Below, one piece after another: positions 52,124 to 60,707 of a DNA stretch of 64,000 nucleotides. Numbering within the stretch: position 1 is the stretch's first letter; each line of letters begins with the position of its first letter. The stretch lies in assembly GCA_945871915.1 (NCBI GenBank), contig CAMBXO010000010.1, positions 1-64,000 of the forward strand, in the 5' to 3' direction. The stretch comes from Singulisphaera sp. GP187. Lineage in GTDB: Bacteria > Planctomycetota > Phycisphaerae > Phycisphaerales > SM1A02. The translations under genes were made by a program, and so were the position numbers. The notes under the pieces were generated by a model that saw nothing but the letters and a program-made list of their open reading frames with translations, was not told where the DNA came from and did no database searches.

Positions 52124-53893
52124 CTAGGTGTGGATCTCGCGGCTCTTGGCTGCCATGTCACGAACCATCTTGAGTAACGGGTCTCGTTCGAGTGGTTTGG
52201 TCAAGTAACAATTGCAACCGGACCGCAGACACCGCTCTTGATCGCCATGCATGGCGTGAGCGGTCAGCGCCGCAATCTGACCCGTCCAACCAGCGGCACG
52301 GAGTTGTTGCGTTGCCTGATAACCATCCACAACAGGCATTTGCATGTCCATCAGAATGACATCATGAGGGTGGCCGCTTTTACGAGCCGCCAGAGCAAGT
52401 TCAACCGCTTCCCGACCATTGTTGGCTACCGTCACCACCATGCCCGCTCGACGTAGGTGATGGGTAATCAGTCGTCGATTGTCATCGCCATCTTCTGCAA
52501 GCAGAACTGAAATCGTTAGTGTTTTTTCTTGAGTGTCGGTGAACTGTGACTGCGGCGTGGTTTCCTCGACAAGATCGGCTGGAAGTTCGTGCACCATGTC
52601 CACGCCCGCAAGATCACCCACGCCGACTTCGACCACAAACGTGCTTCCAATTCCCGGAGCACTTTCTTCATACAGGTCGCCGCCAAGCAAACGGGCAAGG
52701 CGTCGACTGATCGTCAGCCCAAGGCCGGTACCACCAAATCGCCGCGTGGTGGATGCGTCGGCCTGTGAAAATGGCCGAAAAAGTTTGGTCCGTTGCTCGG
52801 CGTCTAAACCAATACCGGTGTCCGTCACGCTGCACTGAAGCCTGGTGGTCTGTGGGGCGGGGTCGGTGGGATCTTCGTCGCGTCGAGTTGTGCCCTTGCC
52901 CTTCACCATGCGAACGCTCACCTGAATTCCACCGTGGTCGGTGAACTTCACGGCGTTGCCAATCAGGTTCAAAAGAATTTGTCGAAGGCGATGCGGATCG
53001 GATTGAATGGTCTGGGGAACCGAACCGGCAAGCACCAGACGCAGATCAAGGCTGCGTTCGGTCGCCTGTGGCTGCATCGAGGCCATTGCCTCCTGAATGA
53101 CACGCAGCGGATGTGTTGGAACTTTTTCAACGCTCATCCCGCCCGCATCGATCTTGGAAATGTCCAGCACATCATTAATGATGGCCAATAAGTGTTCGCT
53201 GTTGCGGCGAATCGATCGCCGAAGCCGCTTGCGCTCATCGTCGCCCGCCCCCTCATCAAGCAACACATCAATGAATCCAAGAATGGAAGTCATCGGCGTT
53301 CGAATCTCGTGGCTCATGTTGGCCAAGAACAGACTCTTGGTTTCCATGGCGGACTCGGTCTGGGCGCGCGCACCGCGAAGTTCTTCATTTTGTCGCAACA
53401 GATCGGCGCGAGCATCCTCGAGTTCACGAGTCACGCGAGCCTGCTCCTCTAAAGCCGCGGCGAGCCGGTCGCTGGTGCTCATCAGCAAGAGATCGCGCGC
53501 GGCGCCAAGCGGCCATTCATTCATCATGCCCATCATGCGAACGGCTTCACCACCTTCAAAGGTTGCACAACCTCGCGCTCGCACCCATTGCCACATGCCA
53601 TCACCCGTTCGCATGCGAAACTCAAGATCAAAATTTTGCTTCTGCTGCAAGTGCCCGGAAATAGCCCCGTGCAGCCGACCAATGTCCTCTGGGTGCACAT
53701 GATTGGCAAAGGTTTCAAAGGTGTTTGAAAAACTTGTCTCGTCATGGCGAAGCATTTGACGCAGTCCAGACGAATACCACGCCGTTCGATCTCGAAGATT
53801 CCAGTCCCACGCTCCAAGACCTGCGGCCTGCACCGCTTCAAAAATTCTGTTTCGGATCACTGAGTTGTCCGCATGTTCGCTGTGTGGATCCAT
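52124..53893 (-). CDS. Hybrid sensor histidine kinase/response regulator with PAS domain
   Basis: A 589-residue soluble signalling protein. Order: PAS/PAC domain (about 18-125, with AWDWNLRDRTAWYS and WQWVRARG), a short coiled coil, HisKA with the phosphorylated His195 in NMSHEIRTPM, the HATPase domain (NLIGNAVKFTDHG, DTGIGL, GGTGLGL) and a receiver domain (about 465-585) with the phospho-acceptor Asp in DVILMDMQMP and the conserved C-terminal Lys in LTKPLE. No membrane helix is present, so it senses an internal signal. No partner regulator is adjacent. It diverges from lpd across 127 bases. Confidence 0.93.
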   Translation of the reverse strand: MDPHSEHADNSVIRNRIFEAVQAAGLGAWDWNLRDRTAWYSSGLRQMLRHDETSFSNTFETFANHVHPEDIGRLHGAISGHLQQKQNFDLEFRMRTGDGMWQWVRARGCATFEGGEAVRMMGMMNEWPLGAARDLLLMSTSDRLAAALEEQARVTRELEDARADLLRQNEELRGARAQTESAMETKSLFLANMSHEIRTPMTSILGFIDVLLDEGAGDDERKRLRRSIRRNSEHLLAIINDVLDISKIDAGGMSVEKVPTHPLRVIQEAMASMQPQATERSLDLRLVLAGSVPQTIQSDPHRLRQILLNLIGNAVKFTDHGGIQVSVRMVKGKGTTRRDEDPTDPAPQTTRLQCSVTDTGIGLDAEQRTKLFRPFSQADASTTRRFGGTGLGLTISRRLARLLGGDLYEESAPGIGSTFVVEVGVGDLAGVDMVHELPADLVEETTPQSQFTDTQEKTLTISVLLAEDGDDNRRLITHHLRRAGMVVTVANNGREAVELALAARKSGHPHDVILMDMQMPVVDGYQATQQLRAAGWTGQIAALTAHAMHGDQERCLRSGCNCYLTKPLERDPLLKMVRDMAAKSREIHT

Positions 53894-54020
53894 GGGTTGT
53901 GATCGCTTTCAGCCGCAGGACGCGTGTCCCGTGCACCGCTACGATAACCGCCCGCGCCGGGCAACTGCGGGCTGTAGAAAGCTTGGTCGACCCACGATGG
54001 CGCACAATGGAGAACTTTGA

Positions 54021-55529
54021 ATGGCCCCCAACGCTTCCGCAACTGCTACACCAAGCCACTTTGACCTCATTGTCATTGGGGGCGGTCCCGGCGGCTACGT
54101 GGGTGCCATCCGAGCAGCCCAAATGGGCAAGCGCGTGGCCTGTATTGAGCGAAGCAAACTTGGCGGCGTGTGCCTGAATTGGGGATGTATTCCAACCAAG
54201 GCCCTGCTCCACACGGCAAAAGTTTATTCCGAGGCCTTTGCACATGGGGCCGAACTTGGCTTTGAGGTCGCCCCCGGTAGCGTGAAGGTGAATTGGGAAA
54301 AAGTCATTGCTCGCAGCCGAGGCGTGACGGGGCAACTCAATAGCGGCATTGGATTTCTTTTCAAGAAGAACAAGATCGAACACATCCAGGGTCACGCGAA
54401 GATTGTGGCCGGGAAAAGTGGATCGACTCCATGCCGCGTGCAGGTTTCGACCGCCGATGAGAACTATTACAGTGGCTCTGGAAAACTGGTGGCGGGTGAT
54501 CGAGTCGTAACGGCCGACCACATTCTGATTGCAACCGGGGCCGCCCCCCGCCAACTTCCGTTTGCCCCAAACAACGGCACCACCATCATCAGCAGTTATG
54601 AAGCCATGGCTCTGCCTGTCAAACCCCAGAGCATGGTGATTGTTGGCAGCGGCGCCATCGGCATGGAGTTTGCGTACTTCTATAACACCTTCGGGACCAA
54701 GGTCACAGTGGTCGAGATGGTGGATCGAATCCTTCCGCTTGAAGATGCGGACATCAGTAAGGCTGCACTCAAGATCTTTGAGAAGCAGGGCATTGCTTTT
54801 CGAACGGGCTCTGTCACCAAAGCGATTGAGAAGAGTTCACATGGCGCCAAAGTCTTGGTTGAAGGCGTCGCCGACAAGAAAACGGAATCCATTGAATGTT
54901 CGGTTGTCCTTGTTGCCATTGGTGTGCAAGGTCGAACCGATGGCCTGTGTGATGCAACGCTTGGATTGAAGATGGACAAGGGATTTGTGATCACTGACGC
55001 ACATGCAAAGCGAGACAAGGCGACCTACCAGACCAGTGTGGCCGGTGTCTACGCCATTGGGGATGTGATCGGCCCGCCCGCTCTTGCACATGTTGCAAGT
55101 GAAGAAGCGGTGGTCGCGGTCGAGCGAATGTTTGGACATCATTCGATCGGCATCGACTACGACGCGGTTCCATCTGCGACCTACTGCAACCCACAAATTG
55201 CAAGTGTTGGCATGACCGAGCAGGCGGCGAAGGCTAATGGAATCACGTACCACATTGGCAGTTATCCACTCAAGAATCACGGCAAGGCCATTGCGGATGG
55301 TGTGAATGAGGGACTTGTCAAAGTGATCACCGGTGAGCCGTATGGTGAGATTCTTGGCGCGCACATTATTGGAGAGAGTGCAAGCGAACTGATCCATGAA
55401 ATTTGTGTGGCCAAGCGACTTGAGGCCACAGCAGAAGATGTGATCACCACCATGCATGCACATCCAACCATGGCAGAGAGCATTCATGAAGCGGTGCTCG
55501 CTTCTGAGGGCCGCGTCATTCACGGTTGA
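54021..55529 (+). CDS. lpd: Dihydrolipoyl dehydrogenase
   Basis: FAD flavoprotein (E3) that reoxidises dihydrolipoamide in 2-oxoacid dehydrogenase and glycine cleavage complexes. The 502-residue product has the FAD motif VIGGGPGGYVGA, the redox disulfide GGVCLNWGCIPTK, the NAD motif VIVGSGAIGMEFA and the C-terminal His-Glu pair in HAHPTMAESIHEA. A short insertion (around residues 145-165, NYYSGSGKL) and an N-terminal extension of about 14 residues make it slightly longer than normal. GGAG lies 8 bases before the ATG. No E1 or E2 gene is in the window. Confidence 0.95.
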   Translation: MAPNASATATPSHFDLIVIGGGPGGYVGAIRAAQMGKRVACIERSKLGGVCLNWGCIPTKALLHTAKVYSEAFAHGAELGFEVAPGSVKVNWEKVIARSRGVTGQLNSGIGFLFKKNKIEHIQGHAKIVAGKSGSTPCRVQVSTADENYYSGSGKLVAGDRVVTADHILIATGAAPRQLPFAPNNGTTIISSYEAMALPVKPQSMVIVGSGAIGMEFAYFYNTFGTKVTVVEMVDRILPLEDADISKAALKIFEKQGIAFRTGSVTKAIEKSSHGAKVLVEGVADKKTESIECSVVLVAIGVQGRTDGLCDATLGLKMDKGFVITDAHAKRDKATYQTSVAGVYAIGDVIGPPALAHVASEEAVVAVERMFGHHSIGIDYDAVPSATYCNPQIASVGMTEQAAKANGITYHIGSYPLKNHGKAIADGVNEGLVKVITGEPYGEILGAHIIGESASELIHEICVAKRLEATAEDVITTMHAHPTMAESIHEAVLASEGRVIHG

Positions 55530-55763
55530 GTGGGCCGCCTGTTGACGACTGGTGTGGTGCCGGGCTTCCCACGAATCGTCCACCAACCGTGCGTTGAATT
55601 GCATCGGCCCTTCTGACCTCTGAAGGCAGATTTACAGATTCTCAGTGGAGAATTGGCTGCCTTTTGGTCCAGTTGTCTAGACGCGATGGAATCTTGGCAA
55701 CACTCTATGAGTGTGGGACCGGCGTGCTGCCAGCCGCCTTGGCAGCGAAAGGTTCGGGCGGAC
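55530..55763. other. 234-base leader region before the HTH regulator
   Basis: No convincing gene here; a short open frame is continuous with the regulator but lacks features. It holds a perfect 6-bp inverted repeat, ACACTC-TAT-GAGTGT at 55700-55714, which could be an operator, and a CTTC/GAAG mini-stem near 55600. No promoter can be called by eye. Confidence 0.3.
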
Positions 55764-57008
55764 ATGCAAATCGTGGACGATCGGCGCGAGCGTTTAGCTC
55801 GCATGATTGATCTTGCCCGGGCGTACCGCGGGTGGACCCGTTCTGAAATCGCGCGCGCGCTCGATCGAGATCCGGGAAAGATTCTTCCGGAGAGCGGCAA
55901 TCCAAAGTTGGATCTTGTTGTTGGGCTAGCGGATGCACTGGATTGGCCTATTGGCGAAGTGGCGGAGGATCTTGGATCGGCTGCAATTGAAGAACTCCCC
56001 GACCGCGACTTTCAATCGCTCGATGCTGAGGCGCTCGCGTGCCATCGTGCGGGTGATTGGCGCGGCATGGTTCGTACCGCTCGACGCATGATGTTGCTGG
56101 CAACGGATTCCATTCAGCGGGCGGTTGCATGCAATCGCGCTGCCGGCGGGTATGACGGTCTGGGGCTTTACACACGATCACTTCCGTTTCTTCAGAACGG
56201 GCTCAATGAACCTGCACTGCCTGCTGGATTACGCCAAATGCTCTCTGTCAATTTGGCCAACGCGCATTACGCAATGTGGCATCTGGTTGAGAGCCGTGCG
56301 GCAAGCCGTGATCTTCTGGATGCCATGGCTGAACAACCAGTCAACGATCGCCGCGGCAGAGTGTGTCGAGCCTTTGCCAACTATGTTCGTGGGTCAAGTG
56401 CCAGACGCCAGGCACAACTGGATCCGGTGCGGGCTACGGCACTCGCTGCGGAAGCGCGTCCGGATCTGTATAAGGCCATGACGGAATACGAGGATCTTGC
56501 CGACGAATTTTCGGACGATCGATATGCGGCGCTTGCCAACACCTGTCGCGGGGCACTGATCGAAGTCGACGCGCTGCAAGATCGCATCTCATCTGATGAT
56601 GCGGTGGGTCGACTGATGGTCGCGCTCGATCGTGTGGTGGATGTTGAGCAGCACCAGCCCGGAGATTGGTTGGAAAGCTGGGGATGGTGGTGCATTTATG
56701 GATGCAATATCACGCTTCGTTGCGAGAGTCAGGAGCATGTTTCTCGCCGCATGGCCATCTTTACCAACAAAGCCATGGAGATCGCGGATCGACTGGAGAA
56801 TTGGAGTTTGCGTGAACGAGCATTCGCCATGGAACTCACACGGCACAATCAGGCGCCGGAAGAACCGTGGGTGTTGGACAATGAGGAGCTTCGAAACCTT
56901 GTTGGAACGATGGGTCGGTTTCCAGCTTTTCGTGACAAGGGATATCGAATTCTGAAAAACGCCCGCCTTGTCACGCAGGAAGGGGGCGCAAAATGGCTCG
57001 GAACCTAA
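55764..57008 (+). CDS. HTH-domain protein with TPR-like helical repeats
   Basis: A 414-residue protein. The first 60 residues look like an XRE/lambda-repressor HTH (RGWTRSEIARALDRDPGKI, then KLDLVVGLADALDWPIGEVAEDL). The remaining 350 residues are helical, in pairs of about 35 residues (DAEALACHRAGDWRGMVRTARRMMLLA), as in TPR-like sensor domains of RRNPP-type or related cytoplasmic regulators. The target is unknown. The ATG at 55764 begins the HTH; an upstream frame adds 37 odd residues. Its end overlaps by 16 bases the gene for a small secreted protein, so the two look like a unit. Confidence 0.72.
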   Translation: MQIVDDRRERLARMIDLARAYRGWTRSEIARALDRDPGKILPESGNPKLDLVVGLADALDWPIGEVAEDLGSAAIEELPDRDFQSLDAEALACHRAGDWRGMVRTARRMMLLATDSIQRAVACNRAAGGYDGLGLYTRSLPFLQNGLNEPALPAGLRQMLSVNLANAHYAMWHLVESRAASRDLLDAMAEQPVNDRRGRVCRAFANYVRGSSARRQAQLDPVRATALAAEARPDLYKAMTEYEDLADEFSDDRYAALANTCRGALIEVDALQDRISSDDAVGRLMVALDRVVDVEQHQPGDWLESWGWWCIYGCNITLRCESQEHVSRRMAIFTNKAMEIADRLENWSLRERAFAMELTRHNQAPEEPWVLDNEELRNLVGTMGRFPAFRDKGYRILKNARLVTQEGGAKWLGT

Positions 57009-57298
57009 GGGCATCAATCTCTCTCGCTGTGGTCGCCGGACTTCTGTGCGCCGCAGCGGTGGCAAGTACCCGATCCATTGCTCCGGCACCCGCTGCCAGT
57101 GCTGCAAGTTCAGTTGCTTCATCAACTCTGCCGTGGTGGAAACGATCTCTCTCGCACACAGTGCAAGAAGAGTGGACATTCGCGCTGCAAATGGATCAGC
57201 AGTACGGCGCTAGGTGGCGCACGGCACTACCAGACAAGGTGGTGGCCAGAATGTACGAATCGTGGACACAGCAGCGAAGCGCAGCCCCCGGCCGCTGA
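56993..57298 (+). CDS. Small secreted protein overlapping the HTH regulator gene
   Basis: A 101-residue protein with an N-terminal signal peptide (about 1-25, RASISLAVVAGLLCAAAVAS) and a short Ala/Ser/Pro-rich linker. The mature part of about 60 residues contains a Trp-rich WWKRSL segment and ends in basic residues. Its start overlaps the 3' end of the regulator by 16 bases. I know no family. The layout, an HTH plus TPR regulator with a small exported peptide behind it, resembles peptide-sensing pairs; that is speculation. Confidence 0.55.
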   Translation: MARNLRASISLAVVAGLLCAAAVASTRSIAPAPAASAASSVASSTLPWWKRSLSHTVQEEWTFALQMDQQYGARWRTALPDKVVARMYESWTQQRSAAPGR

Positions 57299-57397
57299 CG
57301 ATTGACTTTCTCAGCGAGCCGCAATTCTTGGCGGCGAACCACCGGCTCTCTGCTTTCTCGCTCCGGCCCCGTGGCGGCGTAAAACCTGTGCGCTTGA

Positions 57398-57427
57398 TGT
57401 GGTTTGCATAACCTCATGCAAACCACA
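57398..57427. promoter_or_regulatory. 12-bp inverted repeat just before a start codon
   Basis: TGTGGTTTGCAT (57398-57409) and ATGCAAACCACA (57416-57427) are perfect inverted repeats around AACCTC. The right arm ends five bases before the ATG of the reductase-like gene at 57433, exactly where the ribosome site should be. It can be an operator or an mRNA hairpin that controls translation. No T tract follows, so a terminator is less likely. Confidence 0.55.
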
Positions 57428-57432
57428 CCCCC

Positions 57433-58434
57433 ATGCACCAGTCTGTTCACATTCTTGGCGCGGGCGGAATCGGTGTCGCGGTTGCCGAGTGTCTTGCCTC
57501 GGCGGGCTGGGCCGTCACGATGGTGGAGGCACACGCGCAAAAAACGGAAGCGGGTCGAGCTGATGGTGTGACCCTTGATGACCTTCCGGCTCGACGTTTG
57601 CCATTTGAATCCTTTGAAAACTGGAATCCACCGCCGGACACCCTTGTGCTGTTGTGTACGAAGACCTTCGACAATCTGTCCATTCTGCGGCGCATCCGCC
57701 AACCAGAGATGCTTGTTCCAATTCAAAACGGGTATGACCCACACCTCGAAAACCTTGATCACCCCTGTGAGGCCATTGCATCGTTTGTTTCTGCATGTCC
57801 GGCCAACCGCCCTGCGGCACGTATCACGCGGCCCGGTGCATTACACATTGGTGCAAGACGAACCGTAAATAGTGGCCAACGCGAACGCATCTCGGAACTT
57901 GCGCATGCACTCACTGGTGGGGGCATCATTCGCGTGCACTGTGTTGAAGATGTTCGACCATTCAAGGCGACCAAACTCATGTACAACGCCGCCATCTCGC
58001 CATTGGCGGCAAGCGCTGGCGTAGACAACGCCGAACTGCTCACCGACGGGCTGGCGCGGCGATTGTTCTTTGCACTGCTCCAAGAGAACTACCGCATTCT
58101 CAAGAGATCGGGCCACGCGCTTGATCGCATTGGACCATTTCATCCAGACACGGTTATGCGAATCTTGCAAACACCCCTGCTTCCGCGAATCATGGGATTG
58201 TTTTTTCAACCGTCGCTTCGCGGAACCTACTGCTCTATGAGCCCTGACATTGGAAGCGGCCGAACGGAAATTGATGCCTACAACGGACATCTACTGCGAT
58301 TGGCAGGGGCGAGTGCCGCACCGATCAACCGGGCGGTTGTTGAACTGGTGAATTCCATGTCACGCGACTCGCTTGCACCCAATCGCGACTACCTCAAGCG
58401 GATTGCCAACCAACTTTCGCCGGGAGCGTGGTAA
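57433..58434 (+). CDS. Ketopantoate reductase (ApbA/PanE) family oxidoreductase
   Basis: A 333-residue NADP-dependent reductase-like protein. The N-terminal Rossmann site HILGAGGIGVAVAE, the conserved KTFD after the strand, PIQNGYD and the catalytic-lysine region KATKLMYNAAISPLA followed by the C-terminal helical domain fit the family. It could make pantoate for coenzyme A, but substitution of several typical pocket residues and the coupling to a sugar epimerase make another substrate possible. Its stop overlaps the next start (TAATG). No ordinary ribosome site is seen in front of the ATG; an inverted repeat lies there. Confidence 0.8.
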   Translation: MHQSVHILGAGGIGVAVAECLASAGWAVTMVEAHAQKTEAGRADGVTLDDLPARRLPFESFENWNPPPDTLVLLCTKTFDNLSILRRIRQPEMLVPIQNGYDPHLENLDHPCEAIASFVSACPANRPAARITRPGALHIGARRTVNSGQRERISELAHALTGGGIIRVHCVEDVRPFKATKLMYNAAISPLAASAGVDNAELLTDGLARRLFFALLQENYRILKRSGHALDRIGPFHPDTVMRILQTPLLPRIMGLFFQPSLRGTYCSMSPDIGSGRTEIDAYNGHLLRLAGASAAPINRAVVELVNSMSRDSLAPNRDYLKRIANQLSPGAW

Positions 58435-59417
58435 TGCAACTGGTCACTGGCGGTGCTGGCTTTATTGGATCCCACCTCGTCCAGCAACTTTTGCACGATG
58501 GCCAGCCAGTACGTGTCCTGGAACACCCACTGGCAAGCGTGTCGCACCTTCCGCTGGATCGCATTGAACTGGTCCGTGCAGATATTCGAGACGCTTCCGC
58601 TATGCGCGAAGCGACCCGGGGCTGCCGTGGTGTCTACCACCTTGCCGCAGACCCAAATCTGTGGCGGCGAAATCGGAGCGAATTTGATGCGATCAACCAT
58701 GTGGGCGCGGTCAATGTGATGCGCGCCGCACTGGATGCGGGTGCAACGCGTGTGGTGTATGTAAGCACGGAGAGCATTCTCACCTCGGCCACATCCAATG
58801 GCGGCGCGGTTGAAACGGCTCGGTTTCATGAGCGTGACATGATCGGACCATATTGCCTTAGTAAGTTTCGTGGGGAACGGGCGGCCTTTGCGATGAGTGA
58901 TCGTGGGGCCCCCGTCATCATCTGCAGCCCCACGCTTCCGATTGGTCCGGGCGATCGAAACCAAACGCCCCCCACTCGACTCGCTGTGGCTTTCTGCCGT
59001 GGAAAAATTCCGGCCTATCTGGATTGCCGCTTCAACTTGATTGATGTACGCGATGCGGCTCGTGGATTGCTGCTTGCTATGCGGGTCGGTCGGCCTGGTA
59101 TTCGGTACTTGATCGGTGGACACAATATTCGATTGATCGAGTGGCTCACTGTGTTGGCCGGAATCGTTCAGCGCCACCCGCCACGATTCAAAGTTCCCTA
59201 CACAGTCGCACTCATGTTCGCGGGCGTGAGCGAATTGTGGGCCACCACTGTTTCGCATCGTGTTCCCATGACCACGGTGACCGGCGTCAGGCTTACAAGG
59301 CGGTCCATGCACTTTGATGCGTCGGCAAGCCTTGCAGAACTCGGCCTCACGTCCCGCTCGGTTGAAGAAGCCTCTCGGGACTCGGTGCTTTGGTACCGGC
59401 AACAGGGATGGATTTAG
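58434..59417 (+). CDS. NAD-dependent epimerase/dehydratase, HpnA-like
   Basis: An extended SDR of 327 residues. Motifs: LVTGGAGFIGSHL, YHLAADPNLWRR, the YCLSK active site and SPTLPIGPGDRNQTPT-type stretch (PTLPIGPGDRNQTPP) plus GRPGIRYLIGGHN, closely matching the HpnA group (hopanoid-associated sugar epimerase) and related dihydroflavonol-reductase-like enzymes. The ATG at 58434 has GGGAG seven bases upstream and shares one base with the previous stop; a GTG at 58428 is less likely. No hopanoid genes are in the window. Confidence 0.83.
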   Translation: MQLVTGGAGFIGSHLVQQLLHDGQPVRVLEHPLASVSHLPLDRIELVRADIRDASAMREATRGCRGVYHLAADPNLWRRNRSEFDAINHVGAVNVMRAALDAGATRVVYVSTESILTSATSNGGAVETARFHERDMIGPYCLSKFRGERAAFAMSDRGAPVIICSPTLPIGPGDRNQTPPTRLAVAFCRGKIPAYLDCRFNLIDVRDAARGLLLAMRVGRPGIRYLIGGHNIRLIEWLTVLAGIVQRHPPRFKVPYTVALMFAGVSELWATTVSHRVPMTTVTGVRLTRRSMHFDASASLAELGLTSRSVEEASRDSVLWYRQQGWI

Positions 59418-59421
59418 TGTG

Positions 59422-59440
59422 CGCAAGTCTGCCACTTGCG
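59422..59440. terminator. Short hairpin between the epimerase gene and gmk
   Basis: CGCAAGT (59422-59428) and ACTTGCG (59434-59440) form a perfect 7-bp stem over a 5-base loop, starting five bases after the epimerase stop. There is no T run, so termination is only possible, not shown. Confidence 0.35.
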
Positions 59441-59469
59441 TCCAACTGGCCGCGCCGTAGCATCGCCCC

Positions 59470-60054
59470 ATGACTCGCGGATTGTTGCTGACTCTCAGCG
59501 GCCCGTCAGGCGTTGGTAAGACGACGATTGCCCATGACTTGCTGCGCCGCTTTGGCGGACTCTTCAGTGTGAGTTGCACAACACGTGCACCATCGCCGGG
59601 TGAACTCGATAGTGTTGACTACCGCTTTATCAGCGAAGGAAGTTTTCTGGCCATGGTGAAGGACGGCGCCTTTATTGAACACGCCACTGTTTTTGGGCGA
59701 TGCCATTACGGAACGCCTCGAGCACCGGTTGAGACTGCCCTTGCAGCCGGTGAACTGGTTGTGCTGGATATTGATGTGCAAGGCGCGGAACAGGTTCACG
59801 CGGCGGTTCCTGACATGCTGGGGGTGTTCATTCTTCCACCAAGCGATCAGATTCTCCTTGATCGATTACGACAGCGCGGCCGTGAAGATGAGCCGGCGAT
59901 TCAGCGTCGCTTTGCCGAATCGCGTCGCGAAATGGCGCGGGCGCGCACCAATGGTGTGTATGACGCGTTCATTGTTAATGACGATCTTGCTGGAGCCATC
60001 GAGCAGGTGGCGGATCTGGTCGCATCTCGCCTCGGCCGAGTGCAGGCTTCATGA
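59470..60054 (+). CDS. gmk: Guanylate kinase
   Basis: Converts GMP to GDP. The 194-residue product has the P-loop SGPSGVGKTT, the GMP-binding SCTTRAPSPGE and DYRFIS, and a lid with RQRGREDEPAIQRR. Length and motifs are standard. It lies 52 bases after the epimerase stop, separated by a small hairpin, and overlaps the LemA gene by 4 bases. Confidence 0.95.
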   Translation: MTRGLLLTLSGPSGVGKTTIAHDLLRRFGGLFSVSCTTRAPSPGELDSVDYRFISEGSFLAMVKDGAFIEHATVFGRCHYGTPRAPVETALAAGELVVLDIDVQGAEQVHAAVPDMLGVFILPPSDQILLDRLRQRGREDEPAIQRRFAESRREMARARTNGVYDAFIVNDDLAGAIEQVADLVASRLGRVQAS

Positions 60055-60707
60055 TCGCAGCGTGTCGCTTCCCCACGTGCCAAGCTGTGTTTGTGGCAGA
60101 CATGTCCCAAACCCAATTGGTGACCGTGTTCATTCCGATCACATTGGTTCTGATTGCCGTCATTATGGTTGCGGCCCTGTACAACAGTCTTGCGGTGGCG
60201 CGTGTGCGCATGAAGAACGCGTTTTCGCAAATCGATGTGCAGTTGCGACGCCGCTATGACCTTGTTCCAACCCTTGTCGAAACGACTCGCGGTTATATGG
60301 CTCACGAGCGGGCCACGCTGCAGGCGGTTACGCAGGCGCGGCAGGCGGCACAGCAAGCCATGGATGGTGTTTCGACACGGACTTTGCGAGGGGTGCATGG
60401 TCTTGCATCGGCAACCGCCGTACTGGATGGTGCGCTACGCGGACTGCTTGCGCGCGTTGAGGCCTATCCGGAACTCAAGGCAAATTCCACCATGCAAGTT
60501 TTACAGGAAGAGTTGATCACAACTGAAAATCGTGTGGCCTTTGCGCGACAGGCGTTCAATGATGCTGTCATGGGACTCAATGAACGGGTCGTCAGTTTTC
60601 CTGGCAATGTTGTCGCCGGAATCTTTGGATTCGAACAGGGTGAGCTTTGGCAAACCGAAGCAGAGACCAGAGTGGTTCCGAGCGCCTCTCTCAGAGAACC
60701 CGTGTGA
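60051..60707 (+). CDS. LemA family membrane protein
   Basis: A 218-residue protein with one N-terminal membrane helix (about 24-44) and a four-helix-bundle outer part. The signature YNSLAVARVRMKNAFSQIDVQLRRRYDLVPTLVET and the C-terminal FNDAVMGLNERVVSFPGNVVAGIFGF are typical of LemA. Function is unclear in bacteria, but LemA genes very often sit next to M48 proteases, as here. Two starts are possible: the ATG at 60051 overlapping gmk, or that at 60102. Confidence 0.92.
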   Translation: MIAACRFPTCQAVFVADMSQTQLVTVFIPITLVLIAVIMVAALYNSLAVARVRMKNAFSQIDVQLRRRYDLVPTLVETTRGYMAHERATLQAVTQARQAAQQAMDGVSTRTLRGVHGLASATAVLDGALRGLLARVEAYPELKANSTMQVLQEELITTENRVAFARQAFNDAVMGLNERVVSFPGNVVAGIFGFEQGELWQTEAETRVVPSASLREPV

